A DNA stretch of 16,102 nt from Burkholderiaceae bacterium (GCA_017998575.1 JAGOCV010000054.1:1-16102); one strand, 5' to 3'; shown: positions 7,332 through 14,583, counted from the stretch's first letter. Notes: generated by a model from the sequence alone, not told the origin. Numbers and translations are program-made.

Positions 7332-8105
7332 GTGCACAACCCGGTGGTGCGGCGCTTCGCGGCCGGCGAGGCCGCGCTCGGCCTGGGCATCCAGCAGCTG
7401 CGCTCGGTGGCCGCCGTGGGCCTGGCGCAGCGCTGCGGCTTCCACTTCCTGTTCGTCGATCTGGAGCACGGCCCGCTGAGCGGCGCGATGGCGGTGGACC
7501 TCGCCGCCGCCGGCCTGCACGCCGGCCTGCCGGCGCTGGTTCGCGTGGCCGGCAAGGGCTCGCCCGACATCGCGCGGCTGCTGGACGGCGGTGCGCAAGG
7601 CATCGTGGTGCCGCACGTCGATACACCCGAAGAGGCGCAGGCGGTGGCCGAGGCCTGCAAGTACCCGCCCCTGGGCCGTCGCTCCTTCTTCGGTCTGCAG
7701 CCGCAGTTCGGCTACCGGCGCGTGCCGGTCCATGAGGCCATGGCGCACGCGAACGGTCAGGTGCTGTCCATCGCCATGATCGAGTCGCCCGAGGCCCTGC
7801 GCAACGCGGACGGGATCGCCGCCGTGCCTGGCATCGATGTGCTGATGATCGGCTGCAACGACCTCTCGATGGAGCTGGGCCTGCCGGGGCAGCTCGACCA
7901 CCCGGTGATGGCGGCCGCCCGGCGCGAGGTGGCGGCCGCCTGCCACCGCCATGGCAAGACGCCGGGCCTGGGTGGCATCGCGGACGCGGCGCTGTTGCGC
8001 CGCTGCATCCGCGACGAAGGCATGCGCTTCGTGCTGGCCTCCAACGACACCGATCTTTTGCTCGACGCGGGTCTCGCCCGCGTGGAGGCCTTGCAGCAGG
8101 CCTGA
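7332..8105 (+). CDS. HpcH/HpaI family class II aldolase
   Basis: 257 residues with the GTG start chosen here. It shows FVDLEHGPLS with His46 (general base position), Arg71 in ALVRVAG (pyruvate binding), IESPEALRN with Glu151 and IGCNDLS with Asp177 (the two metal ligands). These enzymes cleave 2-oxo-4-hydroxy acids to pyruvate or a related oxo acid plus an aldehyde, using a divalent metal. Three in-frame GTG codons (7326, 7329, 7332) follow the hydantoinase stop; 7332 is preferred because GAGG at 7323-7326 sits 5 nt before it and the product then begins HNPVVRRFAAGEAALG-like, as is usual for the family. An ATG at 7254 would overlap hydantoinase by 71 nt and add an unrelated tail. Last gene of the plus operon. 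The true aldol substrate is unknown. Confidence 0.9.
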   Translation: MHNPVVRRFAAGEAALGLGIQQLRSVAAVGLAQRCGFHFLFVDLEHGPLSGAMAVDLAAAGLHAGLPALVRVAGKGSPDIARLLDGGAQGIVVPHVDTPEEAQAVAEACKYPPLGRRSFFGLQPQFGYRRVPVHEAMAHANGQVLSIAMIESPEALRNADGIAAVPGIDVLMIGCNDLSMELGLPGQLDHPVMAAARREVAAACHRHGKTPGLGGIADAALLRRCIRDEGMRFVLASNDTDLLLDAGLARVEALQQA

Positions 8106-8109
8106 AGGA

Positions 8110-8122
8110 CCGCCTCAGGCGG
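8110..8122. terminator. Weak hairpin between convergent genes
   Basis: CCGCC-TCA-GGCGG forms a 5-bp GC stem with a 3-nt loop. The loop is the stop codon (TGA on the minus strand) of the PhyH gene, and on the plus strand the hairpin is followed by CCTTCTTCTCC, a poor U-tract. Only 9 bp separate the convergent aldolase and PhyH genes, so this is the only visible candidate terminator. It may also be chance in such GC-rich DNA. Confidence 0.35.
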
Positions 8123-8930
8123 CCTTCTTCTCCATCCGGCTGCTGTACATCGCCTTCATGCGCAGGTCCACCGCGCGCGCGTGGGCTTCCACGGCGGCGG
8201 CGTCGCGCTCGGCGACCGGTCTCGATTCGTGGTCGAAGTGCTGGAAGCGGTCGGTGCCGCGCACCAGCAGCGCCGACTCGCGCGTCGCCGTGCAGCGCAC
8301 ATGCGTCGGCACGAAGCGCGCGGCGATGCCAATGCGCGCGTCCGCGCCGGTGTTCTTGCCCGAGGCATGCAGGGTGCGCCCGTCGTGCAGCGCCACCTCG
8401 CCCGCGCGCAGCAGCACGTTCACCGCGCGGGATTCGTCCACGCCCTGCGCCGTCTGGCCGCTGATGAGCATGTTGCCCACGCTCTGGTCGGTGGCCACGG
8501 GCAGGCGTTCCTCGCGGTGGCTGCCCGGGATGTAGCGCAGCGGACCGTTGTCCGGACCGATGTCGGACAGCGCGATCCACACCGTCACCTGCTCGACCGG
8601 GTCGATGTTCCAGTAGGTGTCGTCGACGTGCCAGGAGACGAAGCGTTCATCTCCGGGCTGCTTGATGAAGAACTCGGTGGACCAGAGCAGCATGTCCTCG
8701 CCGATCACGCGGGCCGCCAGGTCCAGCACCACGGGCTCGGTGGCCAGCTCGGTCAGCCAGGGGAACAGCAGGTGCGGCTTGAGGGTGTAGCGGCCTTCGA
8801 AGCGCCCGCCCAGGGCCTGCTGCGAGGCCTCGAGCCGGCGGCGGTAGAACAGCGCGCGATCGGCATCGATGGCGCGGATGGGAAAGGCGTAGCCGTCGCG
8901 GGCGTACCGGGACAGGTCGGCGGTCTGCAT
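8115..8930 (-). CDS. PhyH-family Fe(II)/2-oxoglutarate dioxygenase
   Basis: 271 residues of the phytanoyl-CoA dioxygenase family. The iron facial triad is visible: His101 and Asp103 in SWHVDDTYW and His188 in TLHASGKN. Arg199 in ADARIGIAARF fits the 2-oxoglutarate carboxylate anchor. Such enzymes hydroxylate an unactivated carbon using O2 and 2-oxoglutarate in the cytoplasm; many bacterial members act on amino acids or small metabolites and not on phytanoyl-CoA. It is the last gene of the ABC operon, 24 bp after the ATPase stop, with GGAG about 12 nt before the ATG. It converges on the aldolase gene with a 9-bp gap. The ectoine hydroxylase signature is not seen. It probably hydroxylates the imported compound, which is an inference from context. 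Confidence 0.88.
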   Translation of the reverse strand: MQTADLSRYARDGYAFPIRAIDADRALFYRRRLEASQQALGGRFEGRYTLKPHLLFPWLTELATEPVVLDLAARVIGEDMLLWSTEFFIKQPGDERFVSWHVDDTYWNIDPVEQVTVWIALSDIGPDNGPLRYIPGSHREERLPVATDQSVGNMLISGQTAQGVDESRAVNVLLRAGEVALHDGRTLHASGKNTGADARIGIAARFVPTHVRCTATRESALLVRGTDRFQHFDHESRPVAERDAAAVEAHARAVDLRMKAMYSSRMEKKAA

Positions 8931-8954
8931 GGGCGTGGTCTCCGGGGCCGATGG

Positions 8955-9704
8955 TCAGTGGGTCGTCACCTGTTTCAGGAACAGCTGCGTGCGCTCGCTC
9001 CGGGGGCGGGTGAAGAACTCCGAAGGGGGCGCCACCTCGATCACCTGCCCCTTGTCCATGAACACCACGGTGTCGGCCACCTTGCGGGCAAAACCCATTT
9101 CATGGGTCACGCAGATCATGGTCATGCCCTCCGACGCCAGCTCGGTCATCACGTCGAGCACCTCGTTGATCATTTCCGGGTCAAGCGCCGAGGTCGGTTC
9201 ATCGAACAGCATGACCTGCGGCTGCATGCACAGCGAGCGCGCGATCGCCACGCGCTGCTGCTGCCCACCCGACAGCTGGCCCGGATACTTGTGGGCCTGG
9301 TCGGGGATGCGCACGCGCGAGAGAAAGTGCATGGCCCTGGCCTCGGCTTCCTTGCGTTGGATCTTGCGCACCCACATCGGCGCGAGCACCAGGTTGTCCA
9401 GCACCGTCAGGTGCGGGAACAGGTTGAACTGCTGGAACACCATGCCCACTTCGCGGCGCACCGCGACCACGTTCTTCGACTCGTTGTTGAGCTCGATGCC
9501 GTTGACGTGAATCTGGCCGCGCTGGTGGTCTTCCAGCCGGTTGATGCAGCGGATCAGGGTGGACTTGCCCGAGCCCGACGGGCCGCAGATCACCACGCGC
9601 TCGCCGCGCCTGACCGTGAGCTCGACACCGTCGAGGGCGTGGTAGTCGCCGTACCACTTGTGCACGTTGTTCAGACGGATCATGGGGGTGGAGTCGGTGC
9701 TCAT
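8955..9704 (-). CDS. Polar amino-acid type ABC importer ATPase (GlnQ/HisP-like)
   Basis: 249 residues, standard for the PAAT subfamily. Walker A GPSGSGKST at 41-49, Q-loop FQQFNLFPHLTVLDN near 90-104, signature LSGGQQQR at 144-151, Walker B VMLFDEPTSALDPE at 164-177 and switch His201 in VTHEMGFA. It powers uptake through the permease encoded at 10671-11348. Its ATG overlaps the stop of the second DHDPS-fold gene by 4 bp (ATGA, 9701-9704), so the two are probably translationally coupled. The motif FQQFNLFPHLT is a strong marker of amino-acid importers, but the actual ligand may be an amino-acid derivative. Confidence 0.96.
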   Translation of the reverse strand: MSTDSTPMIRLNNVHKWYGDYHALDGVELTVRRGERVVICGPSGSGKSTLIRCINRLEDHQRGQIHVNGIELNNESKNVVAVRREVGMVFQQFNLFPHLTVLDNLVLAPMWVRKIQRKEAEARAMHFLSRVRIPDQAHKYPGQLSGGQQQRVAIARSLCMQPQVMLFDEPTSALDPEMINEVLDVMTELASEGMTMICVTHEMGFARKVADTVVFMDKGQVIEVAPPSEFFTRPRSERTQLFLKQVTTH

Positions 9705-10639
9705 GAGGCGGCCCTTTCGGAAGAGAGCGAGGGAATGTCTGCGCGTGTGAGGGCGGCGGCGATGCGGATGGCGTCGTCGGCGGGCAGCTCACGCACGGTG
9801 CGCGAGAGCGGGCAGTCGATGACGCCGAGCTGCCACAGCGCGAGTTTGATGCGCGCGTACATGTGGGGGCGCGGCTGGGCATAGATGGCCCGCACCAGCG
9901 GATAGAGCCGGTCGCTCACGGCGCGCATGGCCACCAGGTCGTTGCGCTCGGACGCTGTCCACAGCTCGTGCAACTGCTGCGGCACCAGGCTGGCCAGTCC
10001 CGAGAGCAGACCGTGGCCGCCGACGGCGAGTTGCGCCAGGAACCAGTCGAAGTTTGACGGCAGCACGGCCACCGCTGCGCTGGCCCGGCGGATCGCGTGC
10101 CAGTTGTCTTCATACAGGTTCATCGTGTCGCTGCCTTCTTTCACCGCCACCACCGAGGGCAGCGCAGCGAGGCGGGCCAGCAGAGGCGTGCTGTACGACG
10201 CGCCCGAGCCGACCGGGTACTGGAAGAGCGCCAGGGGCAGGCCGCCCGCGGCCGCAATGGTCTCGACATGGGTCAGCACCTCGTCGTCGGTGCGGTCGGG
10301 CGACGCCGGTGGGGGGAACACCGTGAGCACGTCGGCACCGGCCTCGCGCGCTTCGCGGGCCTGCTGCGCGGCGGCGGCGGTGTCGTTGGTCACCAGGCCG
10401 GCCACCAGCTTCTGCCCAGGGCGCAGGCGCTCGCGCGTGAAGCGGATCACCTCGCTGCGCTCCTGCGAAGTGAGTGCCGAGCTTTCACCGGCATGGCCGT
10501 TCACGAACACCGCATGGGTCGAGCTTGGCGCGGCACAGTAGCCCATCAGGTGGTCGTAGCCGGCCCAGTCGATGGCGCCGTCGGGCCGGAAAGGCAATAC
10601 GGTGGCGACGGTGACGCCGCCCAGAACAAGAGAAGTCAT
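9701..10639 (-). CDS. DHDPS/NAL-fold class I aldolase or dehydratase, atypical (paralog 2)
   Basis: 312-residue TIM-barrel protein with Schiff-base Lys167 in VVAVKEGS and Tyr141 in LALFQYPVGSG. Like the paralog at 4963-5904 it has GHAGE (residues 48-52) in place of GTTGE. It differs in that the Arg of the YxxxxR element is Gly (G146), so the two copies probably bind different substrates or act on different stereoisomers. The gene sits inside the transporter operon between permease and ATPase genes. It is joined to the ATPase by an ATGA overlap and separated from the permease by 31 bp. That placement argues that its substrate is made from the imported compound. A pyrimidine-rich stretch precedes the ATG and no Shine-Dalgarno is visible. 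DapA activity is unlikely; the exact reaction is unknown. Confidence 0.87.
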   Translation of the reverse strand: MTSLVLGGVTVATVLPFRPDGAIDWAGYDHLMGYCAAPSSTHAVFVNGHAGESSALTSQERSEVIRFTRERLRPGQKLVAGLVTNDTAAAAQQAREAREAGADVLTVFPPPASPDRTDDEVLTHVETIAAAGGLPLALFQYPVGSGASYSTPLLARLAALPSVVAVKEGSDTMNLYEDNWHAIRRASAAVAVLPSNFDWFLAQLAVGGHGLLSGLASLVPQQLHELWTASERNDLVAMRAVSDRLYPLVRAIYAQPRPHMYARIKLALWQLGVIDCPLSRTVRELPADDAIRIAAALTRADIPSLSSERAAS

Positions 10640-10670
10640 GGTGGTCGGAGAAAGAGAGCCGGGAAACCGC

Positions 10671-11348
10671 TCAGCGGGCGTGCGCGGTGGATTGCCCGAA
10701 GCGGCGTTCCAGGCGCTCCTGCACGAAGCCCCAGGCGGTGGTCATGATCAGGTAATAGATCGCGGCGACGCCGAAGACCTCGAGCACGTGGAAGTGCTCC
10801 TGCATCACCATCTGGCTGCGCCGCATCAGCTCTTCCATCGAGATCACCGAGGTGATGGAGGTCGCCTTGAGCAGGCCGTTGATGGAGTTGCCCAGCGGCG
10901 GGATCATCAGGCGGAAGGCCTGGGGCAGCGTGACCTTCCAGACCACCAGCCAGCCCGGCAGGCCCAGCGAGTCGGCGGCCTCGCGCTGGCCCCGGGCCAC
11001 GCCCATGAAACCGCTGCGCACGATCTCCGACATGTAGGCCGCCTCGTTCAGGATCAGCGCGATCAGCGCCGATTCGAGCACACCCAGGCGCAGCCCCAGC
11101 TGGGGCATGCCCGAGTAGATGATCACCAGCTGGATCAGCAGCGGCGTGCCGCGGAAGACCCAGAGGTAGAAGCGCGCGATCTGCACGAGCGCGACGTTGC
11201 TCGACATGCGCATGCCCGCCAGCACGAGGGCGAGCAGCAGGCCCCCCGTGGCGGCCGCCACGGTCATGGCCAGCGTGACGCCAGCACCCCAGAGCAGGAA
11301 CTGGTTGGTGAGATAGCCCGCGAAAGCGGGAAAGTTGAAGAGTTCCAT
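10671..11348 (-). CDS. Polar amino-acid ABC transporter permease (HisM/GlnP-like)
   Basis: 225-residue inner-membrane protein. Hydrophobic segments are visible near residues 18-44, 57-79, 86-106, and 190-208, with further membrane-associated stretches around 145-170. The EAA loop EAADSLGLPGWLVVWKVTLPQAFRLMIPP starts at 123 and would contact the ATPase. FRGTPLLIQL is the usual conserved segment of this family. Only one permease gene is present, which suggests a homodimeric channel like GlnP types instead of a HisQM pair. It follows the binding-protein gene by 37 bp and precedes the second DHDPS-fold gene by 31 bp, an uncommon interruption of a transporter operon by an enzyme gene. Confidence 0.95.
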   Translation of the reverse strand: MELFNFPAFAGYLTNQFLLWGAGVTLAMTVAAATGGLLLALVLAGMRMSSNVALVQIARFYLWVFRGTPLLIQLVIIYSGMPQLGLRLGVLESALIALILNEAAYMSEIVRSGFMGVARGQREAADSLGLPGWLVVWKVTLPQAFRLMIPPLGNSINGLLKATSITSVISMEELMRRSQMVMQEHFHVLEVFGVAAIYYLIMTTAWGFVQERLERRFGQSTAHAR

Positions 11349-11385
11349 GCGCGTGTCGTTCAGCTACAGGGCCAGCCAGTGAGCG

Positions 11386-12243
11386 TCAGTTGGGGCCGGG
11401 GCCGCGGATGGCAAATGGGCGATCGGGCAGCTTGGTCACGCCGTATTTGTCGAACAGCTTGTCGTAGGTGCCGTCCTTGGCCATGCCGTTCAACACGGCG
11501 CTGATGGCATCGGCCAGCGGACGCGAGCGGAAGGCCATGGCCGTGGGCGTGCCGCCCTGGCTGGCGAGCACCATGCTGGCCTGGCCGCGGCGCACGTAGT
11601 CCTTGCCGGTGTAGTCGGGCGGGGCGATCAGGTCGACCTGGCCGGCGCGCAGCGCGGCCATGGCATCGGCCGTGGTCGGGAAGGCCTGGATGCGCAGCGG
11701 CTTGGCGCCCTTGGCCTCGTTGGCCTTCTGGCGATCGCGCAGCCAGCGCTCCATGTACGAGTCGGCTTCCACACCCACCGCGAGCCCACTCAGCTCGTCC
11801 GCAGAGGCCACCATCACCTTCTTGTTCGGCGCCGCCACCAGGTCCAGCCCGGTCATGCCGTAGGGCACGAGGTACATGGCCTTGGAGCGTTCCTCGGTCC
11901 AGAACATGCCGGTGTGGATGCCGTCCGAGCGGCCGCCGCGCAGGGCCGGGGCCTGCGCTTGGAAGTCCATGCGCACGAAGTTCATCTTCAGGCACAGGCG
12001 CCTGGCGATCTCCTCACCGAGGTCGATGTTCATGCCCAGCAGCTTGCCGCTGCTGTCGACGTACTGCATGGGCGGCAGCGTGGGGTTCGTGGTGAAGGTC
12101 AGCTTGCCGGGCTCCACGAGCTCGGTGGGGGCCACGGTGACCACGGGCTTGCAGTCCTGGGCCGCTGCGGTCAGGGGGACAAGGCCGGCGCTGGCGGCCA
12201 GAACGGCCAGTGCGGCGGCCGTGCGAAGACGAGGGAAAGACAC
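11386..12243 (-). CDS. Periplasmic solute-binding protein, amino-acid family 3
   Basis: 285 residues starting with GTG; a stop codon lies a short way upstream in frame and no ATG intervenes, so the start is well bounded. A Sec signal peptide is clear: basic MSFPRLR, hydrophobic core to about residue 25, and cleavage likely after Ala28 (TAAA before QDC). The mature part has the SBP_bac_3 pattern, FTTNPTLPPMQYVD..GKLLGMNIDLGEEIARRL, then GIHTGMFWTEERSKAM with Arg119 placed for an alpha-carboxylate, and a second lobe with GLAVGVEADSYMERWL and ALRAGQVDLIAPPDYTG. No lipobox is seen, so it is probably soluble in the periplasm. It binds the substrate delivered to the permease. It is the first gene of the operon, divergent from LysR. 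Confidence 0.94.
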   Translation of the reverse strand: MSFPRLRTAAALAVLAASAGLVPLTAAAQDCKPVVTVAPTELVEPGKLTFTTNPTLPPMQYVDSSGKLLGMNIDLGEEIARRLCLKMNFVRMDFQAQAPALRGGRSDGIHTGMFWTEERSKAMYLVPYGMTGLDLVAAPNKKVMVASADELSGLAVGVEADSYMERWLRDRQKANEAKGAKPLRIQAFPTTADAMAALRAGQVDLIAPPDYTGKDYVRRGQASMVLASQGGTPTAMAFRSRPLADAISAVLNGMAKDGTYDKLFDKYGVTKLPDRPFAIRGPGPN

Positions 12244-12491
12244 GGTGGGGACCCTTTCGTTTGATCAACCTGCACAGGAGTGAGCAGGATGTGGGCCCAA
12301 GAATAAGTCCGCTCAACCGGCACCTTCAATTCAGTTAAGGGGCGCGACTATAAGGGCACGGTATATGCGTTATTGAGGTGCAGGGTTTTCCCCAAATAGG
12401 CGCCTTGCCCCACGCTGGACTCCAATAGCCCAAAGCAGTGCAGACGGCCCCAACGGGCGGCACCACATTGGGGCGCATTCATTGACACATC
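12244..12491. promoter_or_regulatory. Divergent control region between the ABC operon and LysR
   Basis: 248 bp without a supported gene. It is AT-richer than its flanks. It holds the LysR-type box at 12346-12366 and GTTTTCCCCAAATAGGCG at 12385-12402, which resembles the two GTTTTC..ATAG(s)CG elements in the other control region (4753, 4859). On the minus strand TATAGT (12352-12347) could be the -10 of the ABC operon. For LysR, TTGAGG at 12373-12378 with 17 bp to ATAGGC is a weak candidate promoter, and it would place the GTTTTCCCC element between -35 and -10, as expected for autoregulation. Promoter calls are tentative. Confidence 0.6.
12346..12366 (+). promoter_or_regulatory. Probable LysR-type operator between the ABC operon and LysR
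   Basis: GACTATAAG, then TATAT at the other end: a CTATA-N9-TATAT element (12348-12366) with T12351-N11-A12363. Compared with the reverse complement of 4866-4886 it is identical at 17 of 21 positions, including a run of nine. It lies 103 bp before the binding-protein start and about 126 bp before the LysR start, a normal location for a site that both activates the divergent operon and autoregulates. Confidence 0.7.
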
Positions 12492-13430
12492 ATGACAAAT
12501 CCAGCCACCCGAACCCTCATCAATTTGCGCCAGCTCGAGGTGCTGCGCGCCGTGATGCGCTACCGCACGACCACCGGCGCCGCCGAGGAACTCGGCATGT
12601 CGCAGCCCGCGGTGAGCAACGCCATCAAGCTGGCCGAAACCAAAATCGGTGTGGCGCTCTTCGACCGTGTCAGCAACCGTCTTTTGCCCACGGCCGACGC
12701 GCAATTGCTGCTGGCCGATGCCGAGCCGATCTTCCGCCTGCACGAGACGATCCAGCGCAAGGCCTGGGACCTGCGCACCGGCCGCGCAGGCGTGTTGCGC
12801 ATCGCCTCCACCGCCGAGCTGTCGCAGATGCTGGTGCCGCGCGTGCTGCGCCTGTTGCAGGACGAGCACCCGGATGTGCGGATCGCCCTGGAGACCGTGC
12901 GCATGGACGAGCTGGTCGAGAGCGTGGAGAGCGGCAGCGCCGACATCGGCGTGGCCATGCGGCCACCCGCGCGGCCGAGCCTGGTGAGCGAGGTGCTGAT
13001 CGAATCCGAACTGATGTGCATCTGCCCCCCTGACGATCCGCTGGCGGGCATGCCGGTGCTCACGCCGTTCGACGTGCACGGCCGCGACATCATCGGGCCG
13101 GCCTCGGGTGCGCCGCTGGGTGTGCTGCTGGACGCCGCTTTCGAGCGCTTCGGCGAGCGCTACAGCCCGCGCATCGAGGCGCGGTTTTCCAACGTGGCCG
13201 CGCCGCTGGTGGAGCAGGGGCTGGGCATCGGCTTTGTGGACGAACTCACCGCGCGCCACCGGTCCCACGCGGGCTACTCGGTGCACCGCTTCAGCCCCCG
13301 TGTGCCGATCAAGGTGTGCGCGCTGGTGCTGCGCGACAAGCCGGTGCAGCGCATGGCGCAGGCCTTTCTCGATCTGGCGCGCGAATTCCTGCAGGTTCAG
13401 CTGGACCCGCGCTCGGCGCGCGTGGATTGA
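12492..13430 (+). CDS. LysR-type transcriptional regulator
   Basis: 312 residues. An N-terminal winged helix-turn-helix is clear (NLRQLEVLRAVMRYRTTTGA, then AEELGMSQPAVSNAIKLAE, residues about 11-50, and GVALFDRVSNRLLPTADA). It is followed by a periplasmic-binding-like effector domain (about 95-300; VLRIASTAELSQ, SGSADIGVAM, GLGIGFVDE). It diverges from the ABC operon, the classical LysR arrangement. The shared 21-bp box at 4866-4886 and 12346-12366 suggests that it also controls the hydantoinase/DHDPS operon 8 kb away. The effector is probably the imported compound or an intermediate. No clear Shine-Dalgarno precedes the ATG. Its 3' end faces the Rieske gene with 25 bp between stops, where I see no terminator. 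Confidence 0.95.
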   Translation: MTNPATRTLINLRQLEVLRAVMRYRTTTGAAEELGMSQPAVSNAIKLAETKIGVALFDRVSNRLLPTADAQLLLADAEPIFRLHETIQRKAWDLRTGRAGVLRIASTAELSQMLVPRVLRLLQDEHPDVRIALETVRMDELVESVESGSADIGVAMRPPARPSLVSEVLIESELMCICPPDDPLAGMPVLTPFDVHGRDIIGPASGAPLGVLLDAAFERFGERYSPRIEARFSNVAAPLVEQGLGIGFVDELTARHRSHAGYSVHRFSPRVPIKVCALVLRDKPVQRMAQAFLDLAREFLQVQLDPRSARVD

Positions 13431-13455
13431 GGGATGTTGCCCAAGCGCGAGGTTC

Positions 13456-14496
13456 TCAAGCCGAGATGGGTCGAGCTTCCTCGGTCATGCGCTCCAGTGC
13501 ACGTCGCACGCGCCGGGCTGCGGCGTCGCCCGAGGTGAAGTCCACGAAGCGAAAGCCGTCGTCCGGGTCCACCACGGCGCGCTGGATGGCTTCGATGATG
13601 GGGCGGTCCTCGCCGGCAAAGGCCTTTACGAAGGTGGCTCGCACGGTGTCGTCGAGCGCCGCGTCGTCCTGCGAGAAGTTGCGCGCCACGGCGTAGAAGT
13701 AGTGGGTGGAGCGCTCGGTTTCGGGCGTGAGGATGTGCGCGCTGGGGAAGTGCAGGCCTTCGCTCAGCTCGCCACCCGGCGGCATGATGCCCAGGTCCAG
13801 CATCAGGTGGGACGGTGGCCGCCAGGTCATGTTGGCCTGCTGGTCGATGCGCTCGGTGCGTGTCCACACCGGTTTGAACACCGCCGAGGGCGACAGGTCG
13901 AACACCTTGCGCAGCACCGTCACGCGGTCTTCCTCGGCGTCCAGCGAGGTTTTGACCGAGCCCGCCGAACCCGAGGTGCCCACCGTGTTGGCGTGCAGGT
14001 ACTCGGCGTGGCTCAGGTCGAGCAGGTTGTCGATCACCAGGCGGTAGTCGGCGGCCACGCCGAGGTAGCCCCGGATGGCGCGGTAGTTCGGCGTGCCGGT
14101 GGCGAACAGGCCGTAGTCGGGGATGCGTGAGGGGTCGGCGCGCTCGGCCTCGCCCATCCAGACCCAGACCGCGTCGTGGCGCAGCGCCACGGGGTAGCGC
14201 CGAACCTGGAGCCGGCTCGGGTCTGCGCGCACGTGCGGGTTGCGCACGCAGACGCCGCGCCCGTCGAACTCCAGCCCGTGGTACGCGCAGCGGATGTGCC
14301 CTCCCACCACCTGGCCCATGCTCAATGGCACGCCCCGATGGGGGCAACGGTCCTCCAGCGCATGCACCGCACCTTCGGTGTCCTTGAACACCACGAGGGG
14401 GCGCGTCAACACGGTGCGGGCAACGGGCGCGGCGCCCGTCAGTTCTTCCGCCCAGGCAATCACATACCAGGCGTCATGGACGAAGGGAGTTTTCAC
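13456..14496 (-). CDS. Rieske non-heme iron oxygenase, VanA-like
   Basis: 346 residues. The Rieske [2Fe-2S] ligands are Cys51 and His53 (CPHRG) and Cys70 and His73 (CAYHG). The mononuclear iron site shows His163 and His168 in NLLDLSHAEYLH, with Asp160 as the likely electron-bridging residue. N-terminal DAWYVIAWAEEL and DYRLVIDNLLDLSH resemble vanillate O-demethylase oxygenase and related aryl-ether demethylases or hydroxylases. The reaction is probably oxidative demethylation or hydroxylation of an aromatic acid with O2 and electrons from a reductase. No ferredoxin-reductase gene (VanB-like) is in the window, so the partner is elsewhere or beyond the edge. The start is GTG (14496-14494), preceded by weak GAAAGAG; the nearby ATG is out of frame. 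A palindrome at 14561-14583 lies upstream. Confidence 0.93.
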   Translation of the reverse strand: MKTPFVHDAWYVIAWAEELTGAAPVARTVLTRPLVVFKDTEGAVHALEDRCPHRGVPLSMGQVVGGHIRCAYHGLEFDGRGVCVRNPHVRADPSRLQVRRYPVALRHDAVWVWMGEAERADPSRIPDYGLFATGTPNYRAIRGYLGVAADYRLVIDNLLDLSHAEYLHANTVGTSGSAGSVKTSLDAEEDRVTVLRKVFDLSPSAVFKPVWTRTERIDQQANMTWRPPSHLMLDLGIMPPGGELSEGLHFPSAHILTPETERSTHYFYAVARNFSQDDAALDDTVRATFVKAFAGEDRPIIEAIQRAVVDPDDGFRFVDFTSGDAAARRVRRALERMTEEARPISA

Positions 14497-14560
14497 GTGG
14501 CTCTTTCATGGACGTGGCCTGCCGGACCGGCACACCGGGAAGGAATCGTCCTATGATAGA

Positions 14561-14583
14561 TAAATCTCGATTATTGAGATTTA
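14561..14583. promoter_or_regulatory. Probable IclR operator upstream of the Rieske gene
   Basis: A perfect inverted repeat with 8-bp arms, TAAATCTC (14561-14568) and GAGATTTA (14576-14583), and a 7-nt spacer. It is strikingly AT-rich for this DNA. The right arm overlaps the stop codon of the IclR gene, and the site is 65 bp before the Rieske start. A related site is at 15985-16005. A -10-like TATCAT (minus strand, 14558-14553) follows it towards the Rieske gene, so a bound protein could block or recruit polymerase there. Confidence 0.72.

Noticed and set aside
5771..7660. 629-aa minus-strand open frame opposite hydantoinase and aldolase
   Set aside because: It is the antisense of genes with full catalytic motifs; its own translation shows no recognisable family.
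8115..8930. Assignment as ectoine hydroxylase EctD
   Set aside because: The iron motif is WHVDDTYW and the EctD signature is not seen; no ectoine synthesis genes are nearby.
8181..9884. 567-aa plus-strand open frame opposite PhyH and the ABC ATPase
   Set aside because: It is a shadow of two well-supported minus-strand genes, and its composition is repetitive.
13431..13455. Search for a terminator between the convergent LysR and Rieske genes
   Set aside because: In this 25-bp gap I see no convincing stem-loop with a T-tract.
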